Positions 6,953 through 15,245 of a stretch of DNA of 28,650 nucleotides are shown here, in pieces. The notes below the pieces were generated by a model that was not told the DNA's origin, searched no databases, and saw nothing but the letters and a program-made list of their open reading frames with translations. Source of the DNA: Pseudomonadota bacterium. Lineage in GTDB: Bacteria; Myxococcota; Myxococcia; Myxococcales; Myxococcaceae. The translations under genes were made by a program, and so were the position numbers. Each line of letters begins with the position of its first letter. Positions within the stretch are counted from its first letter, which is position 1. The stretch spans positions 1 to 28,650 of the forward strand of contig JAFADT010000600.1 of the NCBI GenBank assembly GCA_023424585.1, written 5' to 3'.

Positions 6953-8448
6953 GTCGCTCCAAATCAAAGCGTCCCCGTCCTTCCGCGCCGGAAGCGCCGT
7001 CCACGATGCCCCCGTCTCCCGCACCGCCAGGCGAGCCTGCCACGGCCCCACCCGAGTCCTCCGCGCTGCTCGCCAGCACCGCGGCGGCGGAGGGGCCTTC
7101 CAGCCCCTCCACGTCTCCGGCCGGAGTGGAGATGCATCCGGTGCGGCGAGCGGTGAGCCAGTGGCTGTCGGCCCACCGGGTAGAGGCGGCGCTGTTCCTC
7201 ATCGCGTTCGCGGTGCTGTCCAGCTTCAGCTCGCAGCGCTTCCTCCGGCAGAGCGCCGCGCCGCACTTCATCTACCAGGCGCAGTCCTGGCTGGAGGGGC
7301 GGCTCGACGTGGATCCGCAGGTGTTGCCCAACCTGGAGGACTGGGCCTGTGTGCGGGTGGTGAACGGGCACAAGGTGCGCTGCGAGGGGCGTCCGCTCCC
7401 AAGTGACCGCTGGTTCGTCAGCTTCCCGTCCTTCCCGGCGGTCGCGATGCTCCCCTTCGTCGCGCTGCACGGCTACCAGTTCAACGACACCTCCTTCGGC
7501 GTCATCGTGGGCGCGCTCGCGGTGGCGCTGTTCTATTCGCTGCTGCGCTTCCTCGCGCGGGAAGGGGAGACAGCGCGCAACCGCGACGACAACGTGGTGC
7601 TGTCGCTGGTGCTCGCCTTCGGCACGCTGTTCTTCTACTGCGCCATCCGGGGCGAGGTCTGGTTCAGCGCGCAGGTGATGGGCGTGGCGCTCACGTGTCT
7701 GTACGTGCGCAACGCCATCAAGGCCCGGCGCCCCGTGCTCGCGGGGGTCTTCTTCTCCATGGCCGTGCTGACCCGTGCGCCGCTGGTGTTCGCGGGCCTC
7801 TTCTTCGTCCTGGAGGCGCTCTGCCCCGGTCCGGATCGGCTGGCGCAGATGAAAGCCCTTCCGAGCACGTGGAAGCCCGCCCTCCGCAAGCTCGTCCTCT
7901 TCGGCGCGGGGGCCGCTCCCCTCGCGGCGCTCGCGGCCGCGTACAATGTCTACCGCTTCGGCAAGCCAGGCGAGTTCGGCCACTCGTTCCTCTACAACAA
8001 CCGGGTGAACGTCGACATCGACCGCTTCGGGCTCTTCAACATCGAGTACCTGTCGCGCAACCTCCAGGCCGCGTTCCTCAAGCTGCCGCAGGTGTCGCTG
8101 TCTCCACCGCGGCTGTCGTACGACCCGCATGGGCTGACCCTGCTGCTCACGCTGCCCCTGCTGGTGTTCCTGGTGGCGCCCCGCACGCGTCCGCGGCTGC
8201 ACTGGCCCCTGTGGCTGACCGTGGCGGTGTGCGCGCTGCCGGGACTCTTCTACCAGAACACCGGTTACATGCAGTTCGGCTTCCGGTTCAGCCTGGACTA
8301 CACGCCCTACTTGTTGCTGCTCTTCGCCATTGGCGGGTGGTCGCTGCGCAATCGTGCGGTGGTGGCCGTGCTGGCGCTTGGCGTGCTGGTGAACTTCTGG
8401 GGCGCCGTGGCCTTCCGTGGCTACACGGAGTTCGTACGGAACTGGTAG
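6949..8448 (+). CDS. Polytopic membrane protein, possible GT-C-type glycosyltransferase
   Basis: A 499-aa integral membrane protein whose function I cannot name. Residues 1-60 are Pro/Ser/Ala-rich and probably disordered. From about residue 78 there are 9-11 hydrophobic segments. Before the second segment is a loop reading 'PHFIYQAQSWLEGRLDVD', followed later by 'RWFVSFPSFPAVAMLPF'. This layout (first membrane segment, long acidic loop, many further segments) resembles lipid-linked-sugar glycosyltransferases of the GT-C fold, such as PMT/ArnT-like proteins. That is a comparison of form, not proof; the acidic pair characteristic of a GT-C active site is not certain. The start overlaps the stop of cinA by 4 bases, so the two are translated from one message. 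A GC hairpin follows. Confidence 0.75.
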   Translation: MSRSKSKRPRPSAPEAPSTMPPSPAPPGEPATAPPESSALLASTAAAEGPSSPSTSPAGVEMHPVRRAVSQWLSAHRVEAALFLIAFAVLSSFSSQRFLRQSAAPHFIYQAQSWLEGRLDVDPQVLPNLEDWACVRVVNGHKVRCEGRPLPSDRWFVSFPSFPAVAMLPFVALHGYQFNDTSFGVIVGALAVALFYSLLRFLAREGETARNRDDNVVLSLVLAFGTLFFYCAIRGEVWFSAQVMGVALTCLYVRNAIKARRPVLAGVFFSMAVLTRAPLVFAGLFFVLEALCPGPDRLAQMKALPSTWKPALRKLVLFGAGAAPLAALAAAYNVYRFGKPGEFGHSFLYNNRVNVDIDRFGLFNIEYLSRNLQAAFLKLPQVSLSPPRLSYDPHGLTLLLTLPLLVFLVAPRTRPRLHWPLWLTVAVCALPGLFYQNTGYMQFGFRFSLDYTPYLLLLFAIGGWSLRNRAVVAVLALGVLVNFWGAVAFRGYTEFVRNW

Positions 8449-8455
8449 GCCTCCA

Positions 8456-8484
8456 GGGCCCGGCGGCTTGAATCCGCCGGGTCC
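8456..8484 (+). terminator. GC-rich hairpin after the membrane protein gene
   Basis: CCCGGCGG (8459-8466) and CCGCCGGG (8474-8481) form a perfect 8-bp stem with loop CTTGAAT, extendable to 11 bp with one G-T pair. No T-run follows, so it may be a terminator, an attenuator or an RNA-stabilising hairpin before the next gene. Confidence 0.4.
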
Positions 8485-8505
8485 CCACCGCACATGAAGG
8501 GCGAC

Positions 8506-9015
8506 ATGCAACCTCCCACTGGTCAGCCCCCTCCAGGCAAGCGTTGGCACACCCGTGAGGACAGCGGCATCCGTCTGGATGCGGCGTTGCGCTGGTGGCA
8601 CGATGACGAGCCCATCGAGCACCCGAAGATCATCGAGCTCTTCAACGCCTCGCTCGTCCTGGACGAGGACGGGCGCTACCAGCTGCGCATCGCTCCGGAC
8701 TGGTGCTACGTCCAGGTGGAGGACGCGGCCTATGAGGTCCGCACCGTGGACGTCACGCCGGACGAGCGAGTGTCCCTGCGCCTGAGCGACCGGACAGCCG
8801 AGGCGCTGGACCCGGGGTCGCTCCAGCTTGCGCCGGACGGAGTCCTCACCTGCCGCGTGAAGCAGGGCAGGGCGAAGGCTCGCTTCTCCCGCGATGCGCA
8901 GTACCAGTTCGGTGCGCTGCTGGAAGAAGGGCCCGGAGGGCACCTGGTGCTGCGCGCGGGCCAACGCCAATGGGAGGTCCCCCTCTCGATGGATGCGCTC
9001 CAGGCCGCGACCTAG
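8506..9015 (+). CDS. DUF1285 domain protein
   Basis: A soluble protein of about 169 residues with no signal peptide. It resembles the DUF1285 (COG3816) family: a basic/aromatic opening, then '[19 protein letters not shown]', where the W/F-x-D/E-x-x-P-I-x-H/R-P stretch is typical. '[11 protein letters not shown]' and '[15 protein letters not shown]' follow, as in the two-layer beta fold of this family. No function is established. ATG 8506 is preferred to ATG 8494 (four codons upstream) because AAGGG lies 4-5 bases before it and nothing suitable precedes 8494; this choice is uncertain. The stop shares the palindrome CTAG (9012-9015) with the stop of the convergent recA. Confidence 0.75.
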   Translation: MQPPTGQPPPGKRWHTREDSGIRLDAALRWWHDDEPIEHPKIIELFNASLVLDEDGRYQLRIAPDWCYVQVEDAAYEVRTVDVTPDERVSLRLSDRTAEALDPGSLQLAPDGVLTCRVKQGRAKARFSRDAQYQFGALLEEGPGGHLVLRAGQRQWEVPLSMDALQAAT

Positions 9016-10037
9016 GCGGCCTCGGCGGTTGATGGTGACGTGGAAGCCGCCGCCGCTCCCACCAGGTCGCGGGCGAGGGCCTCCAGGACGTCCGGGTGCT
9101 CTCGCAGCCATTCGCACGCCCGCTCGCGGCCCTGGCCGATGCGCTCACCCCGCAGGCTGAAGTGGCTGCCCGACTTCTCCACCACGCCCGCGCTCACGGC
9201 CAGGTCCAGCACCTCGGCGGCGCGGTGGATGCCCGTGCCATAGAGCACGTCGAACTCCGCCTCCTGGAACGGGGGCGCCAGCTTGTTCTTCACCACCTTC
9301 ACGCGGGCCCGTGAGCCCACCACCGCGTCGTCTTCCTTGAGGTTGCCCGTGCGGCGGATCTCCATCCGCACCGAGGCGTAGAACTTCAGCGCATTGCCCC
9401 CCGTCGTCGTCTCCGGGTTGCCGAACATCACGCCAATCTTCATGCGGACCTGGTTGATGAAGATGATGCAGGTGCCGGAGCGGCTCACGGCGCCCGTGAG
9501 CTTCCGCAGCGCCTGACTCATCAGCCGGGCCTGGACGCCCATGTGCGCGTCTCCCATCTCTCCTTCGATCTCCGCGCGAGGGACCAGCGCCGCCACCGAG
9601 TCCACCACGATGAGGTCCACGGCGCCCGAGCGCACGAGCTGCTCGGTGATTTCGAGCGCCTGCTCCCCGGTGTCCGGCTGCGCCACGAGCAGTTCCTCCG
9701 TCCGCACCCCCAGCTTGCGCGCGTAGGACAGGTCCAGCGCGTGCTCCGCGTCGATGAAGGCCGCGACGCCTCCCACGGCCTGCACCTGCGCAATCGCATG
9801 CAGGGTGAGCGTCGTCTTTCCAGAGGACTCATTGCCGAACAGCTCCACCACGCGTCCGCGCGGATAGCCCCCCACCCCCAGGGCCCGGTCCAGCCCCACC
9901 GAGCCCGAAGGGATGACCGCCACCTTTTGCTCCGGTGCATCCGCGCCGAGCGTCATCACCGCGCCCCGGCCGAACTGCTTCTCGATGGACGCCACCGCCG
10001 CCGCCACTGCCTTCAACTTCTCCGTCAGCCTGCTCAT
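9012..10037 (-). CDS. recA: Recombinase RecA (RecA1-like paralogue)
   Basis: A 341-residue RecA, which catalyses ATP-dependent strand exchange and stimulates LexA self-cleavage. Core elements are intact: Walker [10 protein letters not shown] (68-76), catalytic Glu98 in DAEHALD, Walker B LIVVD (142-146), loop L1 near 157-164 and loop L2 (about 195-209, '[16 protein letters not shown]'). Walker A has Asn69 where most RecAs have Pro. The C-terminus ends in Ala/Ser/Thr instead of the usual acidic regulatory tail. Myxococcus xanthus is known to carry two recA genes, with products of 342 and 358 residues; the size here fits RecA1. ATG 10037 is chosen because GGGAGG stands about 8 bases upstream and homology begins at MSRLTEKL. 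No clear LexA box was found. Confidence 0.95.
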   Translation of the reverse strand: MSRLTEKLKAVAAAVASIEKQFGRGAVMTLGADAPEQKVAVIPSGSVGLDRALGVGGYPRGRVVELFGNESSGKTTLTLHAIAQVQAVGGVAAFIDAEHALDLSYARKLGVRTEELLVAQPDTGEQALEITEQLVRSGAVDLIVVDSVAALVPRAEIEGEMGDAHMGVQARLMSQALRKLTGAVSRSGTCIIFINQVRMKIGVMFGNPETTTGGNALKFYASVRMEIRRTGNLKEDDAVVGSRARVKVVKNKLAPPFQEAEFDVLYGTGIHRAAEVLDLAVSAGVVEKSGSHFSLRGERIGQGRERACEWLREHPDVLEALARDLVGAAAASTSPSTAEAA

Positions 10038-10303
10038 CTCGTCTGCCTCCCTCGCCGCCCTGCGGGCTGGATGCCTCGACGGTGGGCAGAGCAACGCTCG
10101 TGCCGTGCAGGCTCCGGAGGAGGTGGGGCTGCAAGGGCGTCCAGGCTGGTCCGCTCCGTCCGAACTGGCGGAGCGGCATGGCTGTCTCCTGGGGGATGAG
10201 AAGACACAATGTGAGAGGACCTCCGCATAAGCAGCCGCGAGCGAGCGCGACAGGTTGGCTTGAGGGGGTGGAGGACTTTGCGTTGAATCCCGGGGGCGTC
10301 GGC

Positions 10304-11701
10304 GTGACCTCTCCTCTCGTGAACAAGACCCGTGAGAACCTTCCCCATGTGGTCATCCTGGGAGGCGGCTTCGGCGGCCTCTACGCGGCCCGGCACCTGC
10401 GAAAGGCAGGGGTCCGCGTCACGATGGTGGACCGTCACAACCACCACCTCTTCCAGCCCCTGCTGTACCAGGTGGCCACGGCGACGCTCAGCCCCAGCGA
10501 CATCGCCGCGCCGCTGCGGGCGATGCTCGGGCGCGACCACGTCCAGGTGCTGCTCGCGGAGGTGACTGGCGTGGACACCGCGCGCAAGCGAGTCCTCCTG
10601 GCGGACAGCGAGCTGGCGTACGACTTCCTCATCGTCGCCACCGGAGCAACGCACTCGTACTTCGGCAATGACGCCTGGTCGCGACACTCGATGGGCTTGA
10701 AGACCGTCGAGGATGCCCTGGAGATCCGCCGTCGCGTGTTGCTCGCCTTCGAGCAGGCCGAGCGCGAACCGGACCCCGAGCGTCGCCGCGCGCTGCTCAC
10801 CTTCGCCATCATCGGCGCGGGTCCCACGGGCGTGGAGCTGGCGGGCGCCCTGGCGGAGATCAGCCGCAACTCATTGTCGGGTGACTTCCAGAACATCGAC
10901 CCCCGGGACGCGCGCGTCATCCTCATCGAGGGAATGGACCGCGTGCTTCCCACCTACCCCGAGAACCTCTCGGGCGAGGCCCGCCGGGTGCTGGAGCGGC
11001 TCGGCGTCGAGGTGCGCACGGGCACCCGCGTCACGAACATCGACGACGAGGGCGTGGACATGGGGCCGGAACACCTGTCGGCCCGCACGGTGCTCTGGGC
11101 CGCGGGAGTGGAGGCCTCGCCCGTGGCCCGCTCGCTCGGCGTGACGCTGGACAGGGCAGGCCGTGTCCCGGTGACGCCCGAGCTCACCGTGCCCGGACAT
11201 CCCGACATCTTCGTCGTGGGCGACCTGGCGCTCGTGAAACAGGAGGACGGAAGCGCGGTGCCAGGCGTCGCGCCCGCGGCGATGCAGGAGGGCAAGCACG
11301 CGGTGCTCAACCTCCGCCGTCAGCTCGCGGGCCAGCCCATGCAGCCCTTCCGGTATTGGGACCGAGGCACCTACGCGGTCATTGGCAGAGGCCATGCCGT
11401 GGGCGTGGCCTTCCGCCGCGTGAAGCAGTCCGGCTTCATGGCGTGGCTGGCCTGGCTCTTCATCCACATCACGTTCCTCATCGGCTTCCGAAGCAAGCTG
11501 GCCGTGCTGCTCAACTGGGCATACGCGTACCTGACGTTTGGCAGGTCCGCGCGCATCATCACCGGCCCCGCCCCCCAACTGGAGGAGCGGGGTGTGCAGC
11601 CGCTGCTCGCGAGTGGAATGTCAGCCCATGCCGACGGGCGGGAGCCTGGGACTCCCGCCGTGCTCGGGAGCCTGGTTCCTGAGAGGAGCGGGCCGGGGTG
11701 A
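10304..11701 (+). CDS. ndh: Type II NADH:quinone oxidoreductase (NDH-2-like flavoprotein)
   Basis: About 465 residues. It would oxidise NADH and reduce membrane quinone without pumping protons. The FAD-binding Rossmann motif '[17 protein letters not shown]' lies at the N-terminus, followed by '[12 protein letters not shown]', typical of NDH-2. A second dinucleotide fold for NADH is '[15 protein letters not shown]'. The second FAD segment is 'IFVVGDLA', followed by '[10 protein letters not shown]', the family's quinone-site neighbourhood. The C-terminal hydrophobic '[15 protein letters not shown]' likely attaches it to the membrane. Start is uncertain: GTG 10304 has GGGGG 7 bases upstream, while TTG 10283 has GGAGG 8 bases upstream. 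The last 81 bases overlap the convergent comM gene, so both proteins carry tails beyond their usual ends. Confidence 0.92.
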   Translation: MTSPLVNKTRENLPHVVILGGGFGGLYAARHLRKAGVRVTMVDRHNHHLFQPLLYQVATATLSPSDIAAPLRAMLGRDHVQVLLAEVTGVDTARKRVLLADSELAYDFLIVATGATHSYFGNDAWSRHSMGLKTVEDALEIRRRVLLAFEQAEREPDPERRRALLTFAIIGAGPTGVELAGALAEISRNSLSGDFQNIDPRDARVILIEGMDRVLPTYPENLSGEARRVLERLGVEVRTGTRVTNIDDEGVDMGPEHLSARTVLWAAGVEASPVARSLGVTLDRAGRVPVTPELTVPGHPDIFVVGDLALVKQEDGSAVPGVAPAAMQEGKHAVLNLRRQLAGQPMQPFRYWDRGTYAVIGRGHAVGVAFRRVKQSGFMAWLAWLFIHITFLIGFRSKLAVLLNWAYAYLTFGRSARIITGPAPQLEERGVQPLLASGMSAHADGREPGTPAVLGSLVPERSGPG

Positions 11702-13261
11702 GGCACTCGCCGTTCCCCGGGTGTTGAAGTAGAGCCAGCCCCGGCGGTCCAGCATCCGGCAATCGACCGCGAGCCGCATGTCCGTTGCCTCGATACGTCC
11801 ATGCCCCTCCAGGTCCGCGCGCGTCAGCGCGAGCTTGAGGATGCGGTCATGCGCCCGCGCGGAAAGACCAAAATGCGTGACGGCGTTCTTCAGCGCCTCT
11901 TCCGCGAGCGGTGACAACACGCAGTAGCGGCGCAGCAGGTGCGAGGGCATCTGGGCATTGCAGTGCACCCCTGGCAGGTCGTGGAAGCGAGCGCGCTGCC
12001 TCTCTCTCGCGGCCTCCACTCGCTGCCGGTAGTAATGGCTGGGCAGCTCCTGGGGCTTCGAGGCGAGGTCGTGGTACTCCACCGGCCGTGTCTGCACGGT
12101 GATGTCGATGCGGTCCAGCAGGGGCCCGCTGATGCGCTCGTGGTAGGCGAAGATTCGGTGCTCGAGGCATCTGCACTCGTGCCCGGGGACGTTGAAGTAG
12201 CCGCAAGGGCAGGGGTTCATCGCCGCCACCAGCATGACCCGACAGGGGTAGGTGATGTGCTGGGTGGCTCGTGCGAGGTGGATGGCGCCTTCCTCCAGGG
12301 GCTGGCGCAGCACCTCCAGCACGTTCTTGCGGAACTCGGGCAGCTCGTCGAGGAACAGCACGCCGTGGTGCGCGAGGGACAGCTCGCCTGGACGAGCGGC
12401 GGGGCCACCTCCTACGAGCCCCGCATCGGACAGCGTGTGGTGGGGCGCACGGAACGGACGCTCACGCATCAGCGCCTGCTCGTCCCCCAGCAGCCCCAGG
12501 ATGGAGTAGACCTTCGTGACCTCCAGCGCCTCGTCGAAGCTCATCTCGGGCAGGATGCCTGGCAGCCGCCGCGCCAGCATCGTCTTGCCCGACCCTGGAG
12601 GGCCGGCCATGAGGATGTTGTGACCGCCAGCCGCCGCGAGCTCCAGCGCGAGCTTCAGCTCCGGCTGCCCTCGCACGTCGGCCATGTCCGCGGACACCTC
12701 ACGAGCCTCACCCACGGAGGTTCCCATGCGCGTCAGTGGTGTCAGCGGCGTCTTGCCGGTGAGGTGCCCCACGGCCTCTTTCAGATGGGCCACGGGCAGC
12801 ACCTCGAGCCCTTCCACCAGCGCGGCCTCGGCTGCATTGGCGGCGGGCACCATGACCCCCTGGAAGCCGCCATTCCGGGCCGCCACGGCCAGCGGGAGCA
12901 CCCCTCTGATGGGCTTGATGGAGCCGTCTAGCGACAGCTCACCGCCAAAGAGGTAGCGCTCCAGCGGTTCCTCCTCCATCAACCGGGCCGCCGCCAGGAC
13001 CCCCAGCGCGATGGGCAGCTCGAATGCCGCCCCTTCCTTGCGGATGTCTGCGGGCGCGAGGTTGACGGTGATCCGCTTCTGCGGAAGGTCGAAGCCCGCG
13101 TTCTTCAGCGCGGAGACCACCCGGACCTTCGACTCCCGGGCTGCTCCCTCCGGCAGCCCCACGACGTTGAAGTAGGGCAGTCCGAGGGCCATGTCGACCT
13201 CGCACTCCACCACCACCGCGTCGATGCCCATCAATGCCCCCGACCGCACCCTCGCCAGCAT
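11621..13261 (-). CDS. comM: ComM/YifB family Mg-chelatase-like ATPase
   Basis: A 546-aa AAA+ protein. ComM is a hexameric branch-migration helicase that aids integration of transformed DNA in naturally competent bacteria; YifB is its E. coli name. Seen here are the N-terminal Lon-like domain ('GLPYFNVVGLPEGAARESKVRV', then 'NLAPADIRKEGAAFELPIAL'), Walker A GPPGSGKT (about 220-227), Walker B 'VLFLDELPEF', the cysteine cluster 'NPCPCGY' with a later 'CRC', and 'RISGPLLDRIDI'. ATG 13261 is chosen because GGGGGAG precedes it by 5 bases and the homology starts at MLARVRSGAL. The family is usually about 500-510 residues; the extra C-terminal 30 residues are Pro/Arg-rich and encoded over the 81-base overlap with ndh. 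A flanking competence locus is not visible. Confidence 0.94.
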   Translation of the reverse strand: MLARVRSGALMGIDAVVVECEVDMALGLPYFNVVGLPEGAARESKVRVVSALKNAGFDLPQKRITVNLAPADIRKEGAAFELPIALGVLAAARLMEEEPLERYLFGGELSLDGSIKPIRGVLPLAVAARNGGFQGVMVPAANAAEAALVEGLEVLPVAHLKEAVGHLTGKTPLTPLTRMGTSVGEAREVSADMADVRGQPELKLALELAAAGGHNILMAGPPGSGKTMLARRLPGILPEMSFDEALEVTKVYSILGLLGDEQALMRERPFRAPHHTLSDAGLVGGGPAARPGELSLAHHGVLFLDELPEFRKNVLEVLRQPLEEGAIHLARATQHITYPCRVMLVAAMNPCPCGYFNVPGHECRCLEHRIFAYHERISGPLLDRIDITVQTRPVEYHDLASKPQELPSHYYRQRVEAARERQRARFHDLPGVHCNAQMPSHLLRRYCVLSPLAEEALKNAVTHFGLSARAHDRILKLALTRADLEGHGRIEATDMRLAVDCRMLDRRGWLYFNTRGTASASPRPAPLRNQAPEHGGSPRLPPVGMG

Positions 13262-13391
13262 CGTCTCCCCCTTCCAAACCCGTACGGAGGAGGGGAGAGC
13301 AATGCCCATACCGGCGTCCTGCCCTCGGAGCGGGCCCCTCATGTCCATCCCACAGCGCAGACGCCACGTCCCGGGCGGGGACATGGGGCCT

Positions 13392-13433
13392 GAAAAGAAG
13401 AAGCCCGCCGGCGTCGGAACGCCAGCGGGCTTC
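13392..13433 (-). terminator. Intrinsic terminator of the tonB-exbB-exbD-exbD operon
   Basis: Bases 13400-13433 form a stem of 14 pairs with one mismatch (GAAGCCCGC paired with GCGGGCTTC outside, GGCGT with ACGCC inside) and a 4-base loop. Read on the minus strand the hairpin is followed by TTCTTTTC (plus-strand 13392-13399). This is a good rho-independent terminator about 40 bases after the last exbD stop. Confidence 0.85.
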
Positions 13434-13474
13434 GGATGGAGTCGGTGACGGCGTGTCCGCGCGTCAGCCGTGGA

Positions 13475-13981
13475 TCAGGGCGTCGGGGCAGGGGCGGGCG
13501 CGCCGTCCGGCGTGGCCTGCGTGCCCTGGATGACCGCGTTCTGGGGAAGCTCGGTGGCCATGCCCAGGATCTTCGCTCCCGCGGCACGCGCGCCGTCGAG
13601 CGCCACCACGAGCTTGCCGTAGTTCGCCGCGTCATCCGCCATGAAGAAGACGATCTTCTCGTCCGGCTTCTTGGCGTTCAGCATGCGCTTGAGGCGGGCG
13701 ACGTACTCGGACGAGGGGATCTGCTCCGTGTTGATGGAGTAGGCGCCGGCCTTGTCCACCTGCACGACGATCTGCTGATCATCCGGCTCCGGCGGCGGCT
13801 GGTTCTCCTCCACCTCCGTCTCCGGGACGCGGACGAGGATGTCCTTCTCCAGGAGGGGAGTCACCACCATGAAGATGATGAGGAGCACCAGCACCACGTC
13901 CACCAGGGGCGTGACGTTGATCTCCGAGTTCGGCGCGGACGCGGGCTTGACCCACTGACGCTGCTTGTGTCCTCGGGACAT
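13475..13981 (-). CDS. exbD: ExbD/TolR family protein, second copy
   Basis: A 168-aa biopolymer-transport protein, the second of two ExbD paralogues in the operon. A short cytoplasmic N-terminus with 'SEINVTPLVDVVLVLLIIFMVV' leads into the single membrane helix (about 26-42). The conserved Asp28 is the residue that carries protons through the ExbB-ExbD motor in this family. The periplasmic domain (about 45-150) is longer than that of the first copy and begins with a Pro/Glu-rich stretch. It ends in an Ala/Pro-rich tail. The start ATG shares one base with the stop of the preceding exbD (TAATG), which implies coupled translation and roughly matched synthesis. Confidence 0.93.
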   Translation of the reverse strand: MSRGHKQRQWVKPASAPNSEINVTPLVDVVLVLLIIFMVVTPLLEKDILVRVPETEVEENQPPPEPDDQQIVVQVDKAGAYSINTEQIPSSEYVARLKRMLNAKKPDEKIVFFMADDAANYGKLVVALDGARAAGAKILGMATELPQNAVIQGTQATPDGAPAPAPTP

Positions 13982-14391
13982 TACTTCTTCTCCTCCACGC
14001 CCAGGGCGATCTGCTTCGCCTTCGCCTTGCGGGCCGTGTCCAGCACCTTGCGCACGTCGCCCACGTTCAGGGCGTTGTCGCCCTTCAGGAGGATCTTCTT
14101 GCCGGGATCCTTCAGCAGCTCCGCGGCGATCTTCTCCTGGAGCCCCTTCTCGTCGACCTCATCGTTCTCCACGAACATCTTCTTGTCCGGGGTGATGGAG
14201 AGGATCAGCGGGTCGGCTTCCTTGCCTTCCTTTTCGATCTCCGTGGCCTTGGGCAGCTCCACGGACTTGCCGCGCTGGAGCATGGGCGTCACGACCATGA
14301 AGATGATGAGGAGCACCAACACCACGTCCACCAGGGGCGTGACGTTGATCTCGCTCTTGATGCCCCCTTTGGGGCCTGCTGACATTCCCAT
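13981..14391 (-). CDS. exbD: ExbD/TolR family protein, first copy
   Basis: A 136-aa ExbD of standard size. 'KSEINVTPLVDVVLVLLIIFMV' gives the membrane helix with proton-carrying Asp22. The periplasmic part follows: 'LPKATEIEKEGKEADPLILSITPDKKMFV', then a helix-rich 'LQEKIAAELLKDPGKKILLKGD', and a final 'GVEEKK'. The family's role is to couple proton flow with ExbB to movement of TonB. The helix and its flanks are nearly identical to the second copy (INVTPLVDVVLVLLIIFMVVTP), while the periplasmic domains differ, so they arose by duplication and have diverged outside the membrane. An alternative start is ATG 14385. About 100 bases separate it from exbB. Confidence 0.94.
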   Translation of the reverse strand: MGMSAGPKGGIKSEINVTPLVDVVLVLLIIFMVVTPMLQRGKSVELPKATEIEKEGKEADPLILSITPDKKMFVENDEVDEKGLQEKIAAELLKDPGKKILLKGDNALNVGDVRKVLDTARKAKAKQIALGVEEKK

Positions 14392-14492
14392 GCGTGCACC
14401 TGTTTCCGGGAAGGGACGCCCACCCCGGGGCAGCGCGGCTTCTCAGCCGGGCCGCCCGCATGGGTGGGATGTCTCAGGGGTGGGGCTTCGAA

Positions 14493-15170
14493 CTAGGCCG
14501 CGTGCGACGAGCCGCCGCCCACGTGCCGCGCCACCACGTCCAGGAACTCGTTGGAGGACTCGGAGATGTCCACGGAACGGGCATCCACCCAGCCCTGCAG
14601 GAAGTTGTAGGCCATCACGGCGGGGATGGCCACCAGGAGGCCGAACGCCGTGGTGATGAGCGCCTCGGAGATACCAGCGGAGATGGTCGCCAGACCGCCG
14701 GAGCCCGCCGCCGCCATGAGCTGGAAGGCGTTCACGATACCCATCGTGGTGCCGAGCAGACCGACGAACGGCGCCGTCGAACCGACCGTGGCCAGCAGGC
14801 CCAGGCCGCGCTTCAGGCTCTGCACCTCGCGCTGCGCCTGGCGCTCCAGCGCGCGGGCCACGGACTCCACCGCCAGGTCCTTGTTCCCGGGGTTGATCCG
14901 GTACGCCGTCAGGCCGGAGTTGATGACGCGGCCCAGGTGGCCCACGTCCTTGCCCAGATTGGTGTTCGCGGCGGTGGTCAGGTCGCCCTTCGCGAGGATG
15001 GCGCCCATCTTGGCGGCGAAGTTGCGGCTGTCCGAGCGGGTCTTGCGGAAGACGATGATCCGCTCCGCCATGACGACCAGCGACGCCACCGACATGATGG
15101 CGAGGGTGAAGATGATCATACGGGCGAAGAGGCCCGTGTGGTGCCAGATATCAATCAGGGTAAATTGCAT
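14493..15170 (-). CDS. exbB: ExbB/TolQ/MotA family proton-channel protein
   Basis: A 225-residue inner-membrane protein forming the pentameric stator of the TonB motor. It has three membrane helices, about 17-39, 127-149 and 168-190. The family segments 'TVGSTAPFVGLLGTTMGIVNAF' and 'GISEALITTAFGLLVAIPAVMAYNF' are both seen, and a large cytoplasmic loop lies between helices 1 and 2. It sits between tonB (75 bases upstream) and two exbD genes, so the operon encodes a complete energising complex. The name exbB is preferred to tolQ because tonB, not tolA/tolB, is in the operon, although sequence alone separates these families poorly. Confidence 0.93.
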   Translation of the reverse strand: MQFTLIDIWHHTGLFARMIIFTLAIMSVASLVVMAERIIVFRKTRSDSRNFAAKMGAILAKGDLTTAANTNLGKDVGHLGRVINSGLTAYRINPGNKDLAVESVARALERQAQREVQSLKRGLGLLATVGSTAPFVGLLGTTMGIVNAFQLMAAAGSGGLATISAGISEALITTAFGLLVAIPAVMAYNFLQGWVDARSVDISESSNEFLDVVARHVGGGSSHAA

Positions 15171-15245
15171 GGCTGTGGAGCGCTCCTCCTCACGAGCGCG
15201 AGGTGATGTTCGGCGGACTGCTCAAGCGGGGCTGCCTGCTCTGGA

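Noticed and set aside
4613..9117. Two long minus-strand open frames across pssA, cinA and the membrane protein gene
   Set aside because: Both are His/Arg/Gly-rich shadows of well-supported plus-strand genes and have no family features.
10038..10303. LexA box upstream of recA
   Set aside because: I could not find a convincing match to the GTTCAG-containing motif reported for M. xanthus LexA; only a partial GTTCGG is present.
13475..15170. Tol-Pal system (tolQ-tolR) instead of ExbB-ExbD
   Set aside because: The operon begins with tonB and lacks tolA, tolB and pal; it also faces a TonB-dependent transporter gene.
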